A program made the translations under genes and the position numbers. A DNA stretch of 64,000 nt, taken from positions 310,001 through 374,000 of the forward strand of contig MU404059.1 in assembly GCA_022695795.1 (NCBI GenBank). The letters are read 5' to 3'. The DNA is from Biscogniauxia marginata (taxonomy: Eukaryota; Ascomycota; Sordariomycetes; Xylariales; Xylariaceae). Below the pieces are notes generated by a model. The model was given only the letters and a program-made list of their open reading frames with translations. It did no database searches and had not been told where the DNA came from. Of this stretch, positions 45,060 through 56,312 are shown in pieces. Each line of letters starts with the position of its first letter. Position 1 is the stretch's first letter.

Positions 45060-48000
45060 TCGTTATAGAACCAGGTCCTACGAAGTACTGAACGACATCG
45101 GCCTGACCTAACCCCCACAGAACGAAACGCACTCAGCTTACATATCGAAGCACCAGGGGCATCTAGGAGCCAATGGCGAATGCAAGTGGCGTGTTCGTCC
45201 CTGCGACAAAGAAACGCAGTCAAAACTCATGGGTGCAACTTTGCTCACCGCCATGCGAGTGCCAGCATCAACTCAGTGATGCACATCCGAGATCCACTAG
45301 TCAACACTCTGATTGGTCGGACCAGAGACCGTCGACTCTGATTCTCTCGATTGGTCTGCGATAGCCTCGTGGGCGTCTCTAGACCTCCTGCGGGCTCGCA
45401 GCTGGCCCAGTCGCATGAGCTTTGCGGTTTTCCATCCGACAGGGCTGAGCAAATTCTTCAGCAAACGGGACTGGTTAGAATCAGGCAGGCGAGCCGGGCG
45501 ATCCCTCGCGCTGACGACAAAAAGCCGAGCTGTGCGAGGGATATGTCGAAGCCACACAGTATAGTCAGTGAGCACAACCCGGTTTTGAAGCGTCTGCTTA
45601 ACGTGGAAGAGGGGCTAGAAGTGCTCATTGCTCGGGACGCTAGTCGTTGAAAGATGGGGAGACAGGTCTCGGCTGGGGATTCTCGAAACAAGCAATTACA
45701 CGACGGCCATGCACTCTGGAGTCAGTTGATAACCAAGCGTGTAGCTTGTAGTCCGCCTGGAGGTTGATGTGCTGTCGTGCTGTCGTGCGACCAAAGGCCC
45801 CTTCCTTCTGCGCGTTTATGATCCAAGCGCTCCGGAAAAGGACTCCTCGGGAGTGTAGAAAGGGATCGGTTGACGGTCGATGGGGTGGTAGTCGTAATCT
45901 TCACGTGGTAATCCCACTCTCGAGCTAAGCAGAACAAACATTTCTTCCCGTCACTCGAGACCGGGCCGAGAGCACCTTACTGGTCCAACACCGACCCGTA
46001 GCCGATCACATCTTGTCAGCTTCTAGGTCGTCCGGCCCGAGGAGGAGGATTTATGTGCCCGAAAGTTTGCATATTTCGGCAACGCAGCTTTCTGCTGCAT
46101 GCAAGTTAATCCTATATGAGCAGTGTAACCTCATTTGACCACGCCAAAGTGACCTATACCAATCTACTACTGGTGAAGAGCGGGCACGGGCAAGGTAAGG
46201 GATGTCGCTAGGCAATGTGATCATCACCAACTCTGGGAGCTCGACACAGGAAACCCCTACACTACTCAGTAGACTGCGGAAAGACGTTTCAGAAGCCCCT
46301 CACCGTCATTGTTTGCGTATTCGGGCATCCTATGCGAGGTAGTGGATGCAGCTATCCCGACGTCTCCGAAAAGTGTCGACGTTGAGAACCCGCGTACAGT
46401 CTTGGCCACTCTCCTACCGAAACGTTGTAAGGAAATACCCCATAATGGTATCAGTCAGTCCGAGGGAAATCTCCAATTTGTTGCCAAGACTTCATGCAAG
46501 CTCATTCATTAGTCATCTTCGGGGTGATGCAGGATGGATTGATCACTGGCTTAACAGAGGTCTGTGGGAGATAATTAAATCGGTAGATGCGAGCACTAGG
46601 AATTCGGATAATGGCAATAGGAATCCATCGGCGGTTTAATGCATATTCAATATGCAGAAACCGGCTACTATTCAAATATCCACTATTTAAACTCGACGTG
46701 TTATAAAACTACCGAGAGATAGAGAACCTACTTTCCTAGATTGCGATCTTCCCGTCTCACAGATATGGGCTCTAGAGTACCAGAATTAATGAGGACATGA
46801 ACCATAGCAGAGACCAGCAAGATCTCATGTGACCCCAAAAGCAACCCAACCCCCCTTTTCCACCCCCAGAGGCCGTAACATCAGCTACTAGGGCCATGCG
46901 GACTTGATTATCTACATATTCAAATCTGTGTACACTTCATATAAGTACACACTGATAGGGTGAGATTGACCTTTACAGGGAGACATAGCCTACTACATTT
47001 CTGGACCAAGGATGCCCTTAAAGGGAGTTTTACATGAGTGTGACTACAGCACGGAGGGTGTCCCCTATTTCCCCGATTGGTCAAACTCATTCGTATTACA
47101 TCTGTTGACTTAGAAGGTGGTGGTGTCCTGCGGTCCAGGGATGGGAACTTGATGAGTTCAGACCGATGAAGTGAGCCACGCAGAATAGCATCTCAATGCA
47201 AGCCATACAGACTCGTGCTTTTTTTAAACCATACTTCGCACTAATTAATCTAAACGATTCGTTGGCGCCGAGAGAAATAAGGCATCGTCGATCGTATACA
47301 GGTACAGCTCAATAGAGGCGTGATGTAGGTGTGACTGGTTCCCAAGACCACGCGCCTACCTCTGAATAATTCTTTAGCGGACGAGCCCGAATGTAACACA
47401 CCATATGCTTATCGCCGGTCGTTCTCGTTCACAGTGAGAGGAGCGCACGAATGAATTCCGGCATCACATTAGCTCGCTTAGGATCATCTTGCTACTAGTT
47501 GATCGTCGTCTAGTATCAAACGTCCTTATTTGAAAGGGAGACATCACCACTTCGGCAAGCTTCTACAGTGATCTCAGTAAAATAGTAGAGCATGTATGTG
47601 TGAAGTTCATTTTGAGGAGCTATTTTACATACGGAATCAGTTTATGTTAAAGGGTGAACGTTTTTTGAATAAGTCAACTGATGATAGTAAAGAGACTAGG
47701 GGGTTAATGATCGACTAGTTGCGAGTCACATGCTTGACCAACAATATGAAAGATGGAATAATTATTATTTGTGAATATATTCGAGCTGTGTTGTCACTCA
47801 AATGACAATCTAGCTAGGGGTGTATGTAGAAGAAAAAACAACGCCTCCCTTGCGCCTGGGTGAAGATATAATTAGTATGGCGCCTAACAGATGGGGACTA
47901 GGAAATTGCACTTCCAGACCGGTGTATGGTATTGAGGTCAAATATATGTCATGTGTGAATATTCTACGCTCTACGCCGGTTCAAAATTCCCTGGGCCTTA

Positions 48001-50239
48001 CTCTTTATTGGCCGCTACGTAGATGGAAGGTAGGCAGTAGCCGCTACTATGGCTGTCTCACGACTATCAAGTGATTGTGCCAAGTGATAACAGAATGCTG
48101 GGTTTCCTGTTCAAGTAACTCGCGTGTGATCCCTTCAGCACGAGGAAGGTAACGATGATGATGCATGATACTCGTATATCCGCATATACAAGACCACGAC
48201 GATCCTACAGTCTGCCTTATATCTTAATTCTATGGAACTCGCCTCCCCCGGGGGCGGATCTAGACTCATCTTGGAAAGCTTTCCGGCATCCTTTTCGGGT
48301 CATACTTCCGATGAGAAGCCCTTAGTCTCATGAGGGGGCGGAGGGGGGAAATAGGCCGGTAGAGCCTGCAGGGTGATAGTAGCCTAGTCGCTTGCGGCGC
48401 CTGCATGGGTATACTATAGACCTGTCTAGCATAATGGAGAAAGTGAATAGAGGTAAATACCGAAGGAAAAGAGAGAAAATTTCTGCAGATTAGCCCAAGG
48501 CTTCGGTCGTATGCTTAATCCTGTAGTAGGGTAAAGATAATTGTGTGAAACACAGGACGATCATAGAAAATTGCTAGCTTCTAGGATAGATAGGATAGGG
48601 GGACCGGGTTACGAAATCAAGAGGACGGAGATATATACTGTTCTAAAGCCGGTAAGTACGTCTTCATGGGCAAGTGTTCTGTATTTATTGAAAATAAATG
48701 AGGTGAGAAGAAATTAGTCAAACATGGCATATCGAAGTAACTAAAATACCCATTAAATATACGGTACCATACCTCCGATTCTTTAGTCTAGAATACCAAA
48801 GTGTTACTAATCCTAGACCTTCATCCTGTTTCTGCACTTCTATCGTCATAATAAACCTACTTTAACCAGATAAGCCCTCCTTGACGAGTCATAACAGAGT
48901 CTGGACTCAACCTCGTGTTGACTTGCTAGAATAAATGAAGATTTTCCTTTTCAACGATAAACTAGATACAAACTAGCAGAAATATAGGTAAAGCGAAGGA
49001 AATCATACATAGAAAGGAATGAGGATGGAAGAAGAATTAGCATGTTTACGGCCTTCATCTAGGATCATACCTAGTTCTGGTCTATTTACACAGTCTAGGA
49101 GTGCGAGATAGTGGTATGTTTGACAAGTTTACGTGTTATGGTTAATGTAGCAGTACCTCACTTTGATCACGCTGCAGTACTAATTTATATATAGTGACAC
49201 GACGTGGGGTCCAAGAGAGCATGGCGCTAGAACTAGAACCAGGTTTAAAGGGATTGAAGGGGATTGTAACAGATTGAGAGAGAGGACCGAGGTAAGGATC
49301 ACTATCTAACTTGGGATGAATTTATAAAGAGCCCTTCGAGCTCTTTATACCTATCTTTCTCACCAGGCTGTCTACAGATACCCCCGGCCCCTAAGACAAG
49401 CCCATAGACCCCTGACATTAGCAGAACACATTTTTCTCCTCCTCGTTTCTTGTTCTACTCCACCTAGCCTATTTTTCCGTTCCCCTTAAAGTAACAACAA
49501 CGTCTCTATAAACAAGGCTCGACACTCAGTCGTTGTCTATCACTTCCTAGAGCACTACGGCAGCATATTTACTACTATCTATGCGGTGACTAAGTATTCT
49601 ACTGAAATCATGTCCATTATCAATTATTGAACTCGAGTGTTGCAACTTAGCTCGTCATGAAGCATACCTTATAGGAAGGTAGCAATACGGTTGTTAAACC
49701 GAGAGCTTAAGCTATGGGAATCTGAGGAGTGGTCATATATACACACGTAACCCCTTTATTCTCACATTCATTCCGTGCCTGCTGCTCTCTCTCTCCGCGC
49801 GGAGCCATCACGGTGAGAGCCACAAGTCAACCCTCAATATTGCCCGCCTTTATATGTCAGGGCTTCCTTTCCGTGCGTTGGGTTGATCCTGCCACGGTCA
49901 TTCTTGCGGCAGACCAAAATATCGCGCTGGTAGGTGGTGATTAGGCATACCGAGTTGCCCGTACCCCTAGGCCAATGTTTACCTATGTTTACGCTTTGGT
50001 CATTTCCTCCAGCTCCGTGGCCTCTGGAGTATCTGTGCCAAGTGCTGCAATAAGCTAAGCTTGGGCGATTTAATGAAACCGCACCACTTGGGTTCTTTTT
50101 ATCCTCCATTCATAATAAAGGCAAGAAGAACACTCGTTAGGGTCAAAACACTTCATCTCGGGTAAGGGATTCGAAGGACACGAGGGCAGCTGAATGCCAG
50201 CCGGCCCTTGTCGATATTTCTGGAATAGGGACCTTAGCT
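45060..50239. other. Gene-poor, TA-rich block
   Basis: Over 5 kb contains no coding sequence I can support. Frames near 45300-45650, 46309-46639 and 47820-48074 are short and unrecognised. From about 46650 to 49700 the DNA is TA-rich with many CTAG and TATA strings and frequent stops in every frame, consistent with old mutated repeat DNA. It joins the broken F-box gene on its right. Confidence 0.45.
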
Positions 50240-51069
50240 TCAAGGCGGGAGCCGCCCATCTAGAGTAACAATAAAAGCGTCAAGACCGCTATGAGGTTTC
50301 CACTCCAAGTTAAGAACTACTGAGTCCGTGTTATATTTGGCGCTCCGAAGGCGAGCTTTGAGCCAGGTTGGGGCTTCCTCGGGCGTGTAGCGCGTGTCAT
50401 GACTTGGGTCGTGAAAATTGATCTTGAAATGATCGAAGCAGGCCTGTCAGTCTCCGGGCTTTTACTGCTGCCAAATGGCGATATGGGTTTCGAGCGTGGT
50501 CCAGGCAACGTGGATGTGCTCACATAATTGGACGGCACCCATGACGGGATCTTGATTGGAGGGGGGAAAGGCTAAAACATCGTGATCATTTCTACAGGCA
50601 TCGCAGTAGAGCCGCCTCCTAAGCTAAGGGGGGACTTGAACTTGCACCCGAAGCCCCTGGCATACCCCATTTTACGGTTCACGTCGAGGTTTGAGAACTG
50701 GTTTAGCCGCCTGAACCACCTCTCAATGGGAAAATCGCACCAGAGTTTACACCAATCGCACATCCCATCTTTCTGTAAGCGCTGTCGAAGTTGGCTCTCT
50801 AACTCAAGGAGAAAAGTGCGAATACAAGATTCAGAAAGAAAAAAGGATATTCGCTTGAAATTGTGTACTTCCAAATGTCGGTTTCGCAGTCGAGACGCCG
50901 AAATTTCCTTAAGACACGCCAAAGGCAGTAGATAGTGGCAATGCCATTGTCTAAGTAGTAAAAAAATAAGAAGCAGGAGCTCTTCCGGCAGCCGGTCAAG
51001 GGGGCTGTGGTTGTTGTAGACTCGGGCTGCTATCCAGGGGTCCATAGTACGTGGTAGGTTAAGCAGCAT
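50240..51069 (-). pseudogene. F-box protein pseudogene (frameshifts plus two nonsense codons)
   Basis: The reading begins at ATG 51069 with SPLDRLPEELLLLIF, the start of an F-box. The rest of the F-box (YLDNGIATIYCLWRVLRKF, then DIWKYTISSEYPF) continues in another frame at about 50985-50830. The first frame resumes with QKDGMCDWCKLWCDFPIERW. The C-terminal part (RLYCDACRNDHDVLAFPP, then LCEHIHVAWTTLETHIAIWQQ, DPSHDTRYTPEEAPTW and VVLNLEWKPHSGLDAF) lies in the third frame. It has TAA at 50462-50464 and TGA at 50447-50449 before a final stop at 50240-50242. All three minus frames are used, so at least three indels and two nonsense changes exist. Intact fungal relatives are SCF substrate adaptors of ubiquitin ligases. 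In my memory of the family the two stops replace Gln and Trp, fitting C-to-T and G-to-A transitions. Confidence 0.8.
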
Positions 51070-53399
51070 TTGATTTATTTTCTCTCGTCCGTCGTCTTCT
51101 TCAAAATTCGCTTGACGCCGGCTTGAACATAGCTTTTGAATTCATCGCATGGGGGCAGACATGTTGGGGAATGAGTGCTGGAAGAACTGGTGTTAGAAAA
51201 GAGAAGTTAGAGATCTCGGCAGACAACTAGGTATCAATAGTTCACCCTGAGTGGCTGATTGTTTGAGCACTTATTAGAGAAACGGTGGTCAAAGTTTTCT
51301 TTTGGTCGTGATATGAGCTGGAAGAAACTCTAATGACGTGCCTTTGGAGCATTGCTGGCCTCCGCCCAGGGGATACATGTTTGCCACAATTTGGTGTCTG
51401 TTTATCAAGCTAGAATACTCTTGATCGGTATAATTGACTAGATTGATGTGGAGGAAGATCCGGGGACGCAGCACCGCAGTGTTATGCTGTCAATGTAGTC
51501 TTCTAGTGGAAGACGCTTGACGTTGAGAAAACGAGTGCAGAAGCGGTTTTCGGAAGACCAGAAGAAATAAAAACGAAGACGGCACAGCAGGATTTGAAGG
51601 GAAGACAACGTACCACAGGACAAAGGTCACTGTAATGCGACATTCAGGGCTTTCGATATAATCACAAGTTTGGATGTTATAGCAATGGGCACCTAAATAC
51701 CGGCAGCGATCCGGCAGCGATATCATGAAGCTTGAGGAGTCGAAGCATATATAGCTGAGACAACGAGGCGATATGTTCATTGAAGACGGCGTTGAGGTAT
51801 GCAATAAGCTAGCAATGAGCTTTGATGATAGCGGGCAACGAAGCTGAAGAATGAGGTGACCAAGTCTGAAGCGTAATACATCGCCAAAATCCCATTATAG
51901 CGAGGCTTCACGGGTCTTACAGACAGCTGATGAGACATTCTGTTTCTTACTGGTCCTGACTAGGCCGAGGCTGTCATGAAGTAGGCCAAAACATTAGTAG
52001 TGAACCTTTACCAAGTCGTGTCTTCTCCCAAGGGAGATAGGGCCCATCCCAATATGCGAGAGAGTTTCTCATGTTTGTGACGATAGTCATGACGCCGGTT
52101 ATAGATACTGGTTCAGTATGTCGGTTTCCCTCCACAACAGGGGAGTAACTCCGTTTCCAAGGATACGACAGGCGAACAAGCATGAGAACGCGACTTAAAC
52201 ATAAGGTACCTAGTTTCAACGGGTAGATACTCGTGACCGAGTCATCGGGATATGCGTACCTAGGTAGGTTTGATGATATATTGATATGGAGGGGACTTTC
52301 CCCGGACAGAGGAAAGACCTTGACAGGTGAGATATGGACCTGGTGGTTGGAAATCCACTTGGGATCACCGAACCAAGATGGCTCGAAAACGGGTAGGATG
52401 CTCTCTGTATGCCTGCATCTTTTCCCCTTGACCGCCGAGCTCCCGCATCGCAAGTTCCTGTGCTGGACTTGGCTAACGTTGTGGACCCGTAACACGGGGG
52501 CGGACTGGGGCTGGTAAGGGGGAGGGGGAAAGGGGGGCACAGGGCTACTAAATCGACGTCGGACCACGTCCTGGCCCCAGTCGAGGTTCGTTCGTCAGGT
52601 TGACCGCATCGGCCCACACACGCCAATGCCAGATGAGGTCACGGTCAAAGAGACGCGTTGCGGAGCTTGCGACAGATGCGCACGCCGCACGCCGCAATGC
52701 CGAGCGCAACGCTAATGCGCTCGCTCACCTTTGGCTCTGTTAGGGAGCGTCGGTGATATAAACCCCAGGTGTTCGCTGTGTCCGTTCTACACACCTTTCC
52801 CACGACGAACCAGATTCGTGTAAGGGGGGGTGGAGGAGTAGGAGCGTCAGCGCATTCTGTAAGTTGTGGTGCAAGTTGTCTTATGGTTGAGCCGAGCGCA
52901 GCCCTAATCGACATGGCTGCGCTCCGAGTTATTAGCACCACAAGGGTAGGAAAGGTTATTCAAACCAAAGATGATTAACGTTGTGAGAAACGGGGGTTGG
53001 GCACATGTGGAGCTCTTCCGCTTCACACGGGCATCGTCGCGTCGAATAGGAAGCCGTCATGAAAGGCGAGTAGGTTAAACATGGAAACCTTGGTAACGGG
53101 CGGGAAAGTAAACAATGGGGCGGCTTGTGTCTTCGCTTGCCGATGTCATCCCATTGTTTGCCCTATTCATTCTGAATCTTATAGTTTGGTGGCGAGGGGG
53201 GTAAAATAGCGACTGGCGAATGGTGAATGGCGAATGATGAATGGTGAATGGTTGCAGGCCATGCTTTGTACTTTCTAAGTTTGGCTTCTATTGTCTACGG
53301 CGTACAGTGAACAGTGAATGAGGGAAGGCATGAGCAAGCCCATCGATAAGAGGCGCCTGCCTCCCCAACTTATTTAACAGGCATAAATGTAACCACTTT
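51070..53399. other. Gene-poor region right of the F-box pseudogene
   Basis: No intact gene is supported. On the minus strand at 51289-51804, open frames of 60-104 codons overlap one another. Their composition looks protein-like but matches nothing I know, and they may be further fragments of decayed genes. A tandem 11-bp duplication (CCGGCAGCGAT) lies at about 51701-51722, and a five-unit heptamer repeat at 53214-53248. Confidence 0.4.
53214..53248. repeat. Five tandem 7-bp units (TGGYGAA)
   Basis: Units TGGCGAA, TGGTGAA, TGGCGAA, TGATGAA and TGGTGAA follow without gaps in noncoding DNA about 900 bases upstream of the forkhead gene. Confidence 0.85.
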
Positions 53400-54124
53400 A
53401 GATAAAGAGCGACGCGACTCGACAGGGATGTTTTTTTTTTTCCCTCTCCTCGCGACCGATCGACACTTTTCTTTTTTAAACAAACCACATAATCATCATC
53501 ACCAGTCAATATTTGCAACAGAACACACTCTGCTTGCTGCATCACCACCACTCCCAAAAATCCTTACAAGAAGAAAGGAAGAAAAGAACACCCGTCTCGG
53601 TTCTATCTTTTTTCTTCTTTTTTTTTTCTCCCCCTCTTTTCTGTTCTTGGTGCACCAGACAGACCTTCCATCGATCGCAGCGCAAAGCTCACCATCACCA
53701 CTTTAATTTCGGCAGGGGTGGGTTGAATTTTAAGTGCGACTTTGTCTGCGCGCCTCGTCTTGGTTCGATTTTATTTCGCGCGTCGTCGCAGCCACCTCCA
53801 TTTGAGCCTCTCTATTCACCCTTGATCCGGCGCAACCCCACCTCACCACCAACAACAACGTCTCCCTCTCTCTCTCTTTCTTTTCCCTCCCTGGTTCAAC
53901 AACGCATTCGCATCAAGAACCAGACATCCCCCCAACCAAGCCCGTCATTCTCTGGGACGAGTGCGCCTCGATTGACCCTCGCTCCAGTCTGCCTGCATAC
54001 ACGCCTGCAGATCGCGAACGAGGTAATATAAGCCCGCTGGCCTCTGCTCCTCAATTGACCAGCCACCACCAACCCCTTGGCTGACCACGTCTCTGCTGCC
54101 ATTGCCAATTGTCATGGGCATCGC
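53400..54124 (+). promoter_or_regulatory. Pyrimidine-rich leader/promoter of the forkhead gene
   Basis: T- and C-rich blocks (53429-53444, 53606-53640, 53862-53890) precede the forkhead coding sequence, as is typical for highly regulated fungal genes. A short upstream ORF overlaps the start codon and is listed separately. Confidence 0.45.
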
Positions 54125-54128
54125 ATGA
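54114..54128 (+). promoter_or_regulatory. Four-codon upstream ORF whose stop overlaps the forkhead start (ATGA)
   Basis: ATGGGCATCGCATGA encodes Met-Gly-Ile-Ala and stop. The stop TGA shares two bases with the ATG at 54125, so a terminating ribosome would sit on the main start. If translation instead begins at the second in-frame ATG (54146), the small frame would lie 17 bases upstream. Confidence 0.5.
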
Positions 54129-56312
54129 CCGCTCTGGGACTCACTATGCCTCCTTCGTCTAAGAGACCGCAGAGGACACGCCGTGTGCGCGATCCCAGTC
54201 CGGCGAGCCCCACCCTCGCAGAACAGTCGTCGCCATCGCGACCATCCAAGCGCCGAAGAAAGGTACCGTCGAATCCTCCCCTAGACTCTTCCTCGGCCTC
54301 TCTCCTTCTCTTGCTAACCATCTTGTGTCCCGAACTTAGGTTGAAGAGCCCGCGTCCGAGATCCTCGAGGACGAAGGCTCTGCTCTGACTATCGAGGCCC
54401 CCGCCCCCCTCGACAACGACCGCTTGATCACCCAAGTCACCCAGCATCTGCGAAGCATACCTACTCACGCCGCCAAGGAACACTCGAATGCCATACACGA
54501 GTCTACCGAGGACATTGAAGCCTACGCTAAGATATCCGCCCAGGACTGGACCTACTATATCCGCACCCTGTCCATCAACATCGGCCGGAGCTCGGATTCT
54601 GGCCTCGATTCCACAGACAAGGACTTTGTCCACATTGACCTCGGCCCCGCTAAGACCTTCTCCCGTCAGACGGCCGTCATCTACTTCGACTCGGAGCCTG
54701 AAAAATGGTATATCCAAGCTAAGGGACGCAATCCGCTCAAGATCGACAACGAACCCCTGAGGAAGTCTGACCCTGCTCACGCGCTAGTTAGCGGTGAGGT
54801 GATTGAGATTGGCGGTATAGAAATGATGTTTGTTCTGCCGGGTAATATCAGCACCCTGCGTATAAATCCTATCTATCTGGAACAGGCCGGCCTAAAGGAC
54901 CCCTCCAACGAGTCTAAGGGTGCCCTACTCCCACCCGCCTCCTTGGACGATGCATCCTCTCACGCCGCAACTGGACCTCCTTCTTCTCGCGGCCAGTCAT
55001 TCCAGCAACCTATCGCTCCCGCTCCTCCTGATTACAAGCGTCCGGGTACCCCGCCCTCGGCTAAGAGCCGCCCTGCTACCTCGCAGGCCAAGACCCCGGC
55101 ACACGGCTCCTCCGGAGCCATGGTTATGAATCTGAACGACGTGGACCTCAGCATCGATGATAGCTGGAACCTTAAGCCGCACTTCAGTTATGCCCAGTTG
55201 ATTACCCAGGCCATCATGAGCACTTCCGAGGAGAAACTAAACTTGGCCGGAATATATCAATATATTACAAACCACTATGCCTATTACAGGCACCAAGCAC
55301 CCTCTGGTTGGCAGGTTAGTTATATAGGATCCTAACAAAACCCTTTTCAGGTCTAACTTGGTCACAGAATTCGATTCGCCATAACTTGTCACTAAACAAG
55401 TCGTTTGTTAAGGCGCCTCGATCGACAGATGAGCCTGGGAAGGGGATGAAGTGGGAGATCGTGCCCGAAGCTCGTGACGAGATGATCAGAAATGCCTATA
55501 GAGGAGGTCGAGGTGGGCATCGTGGCTCGTCCGCGCCATCTTCTCCCAACCAGCCTAGCCAGCTAGCCTATATCACATCGGGTCCGAAGGATATGGCAGG
55601 CCGAGAACCCGGGTCGGCCCGCAAGCGAAAAGCCGTCTCACCGGCTACGTCGCCCGCGCCGCGGTCTTCACTAAACCAAGTGACGCCGGATCGCAAGCTT
55701 CTCTCCGCTGGCCAAACCAGCTTCGATGATGGAAGTCCGCTACCACGTCGTAAGGGACTGGGAGGTTCGAGTTCATTCGGTACTTCCGATAATCTTCCGC
55801 GGTCCCCACCAATCCTCTCTTCTTCATATCTTCAGGATGAAGGAGCTTCGTTCGTCACACCGGCTCCCCACCGAGTCCATCCTCGACTTGCACCCCCTAG
55901 TACTGCACAGAGACCAAGTCAACACATGCCGACTAGCTCTCCCGCCCCCTTCTGGAAGTATGCCGATATCAACAGCACGCCCCTGAAGTCAGCACAGTTC
56001 GACATGAGCCCGCTCAAGCCTCTTGGTCTTCCCAACAGCAGCAGTCCTCCTCCGGCTGCCGACGATCGGTCGCCCGTTGCCAGCCCCACCAGGTCGGGCC
56101 GGGCTGACACACAGGACAGAAGCACGATTGTCGAGGACGACGAAGAGGAGGGCGGTTTTGATTTGACTAAGTACGATCTACCTACGACATTATACAATAA
56201 GTCCAGAATTAGAAATGCTAACGAAATATACAGGGGGTTCCAAAGTATTGGTTCCTATCACGCTACAGCCGCTATCGGTGGACTAGCTCAGAAGGTCAAC
56301 GGACGGCATTAA
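54125..56312 (+). CDS. Forkhead transcription factor with FHA domain, Fkh1/Fkh2 type (3 exons, 685 aa)
   Basis: Exons are 54125-54262, 54340-55314 and 55368-56312. Both introns are GT-AG and phase 0. The FHA domain (about residues 116-205) carries the phosphothreonine-binding signature: [30 protein letters not shown] and [18 protein letters not shown]. The forkhead winged helix (about 325-405) starts [14 protein letters not shown] and includes [18 protein letters not shown]. The second intron falls just before this recognition-helix block. FHA plus forkhead defines the Fkh1/Fkh2 group, which controls G2/M gene expression and replication timing in yeast and cell cycle and morphogenesis in filamentous fungi. 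The first residues are basic ([20 protein letters not shown]), probably nuclear localisation signals. The C-terminus is Ser/Pro-rich with many SP/TP sites. Starts at 54125 and 54146 are both possible; the frame before 54125 has only a TTG. The gene is convergent with CLU1. Confidence 0.93.
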
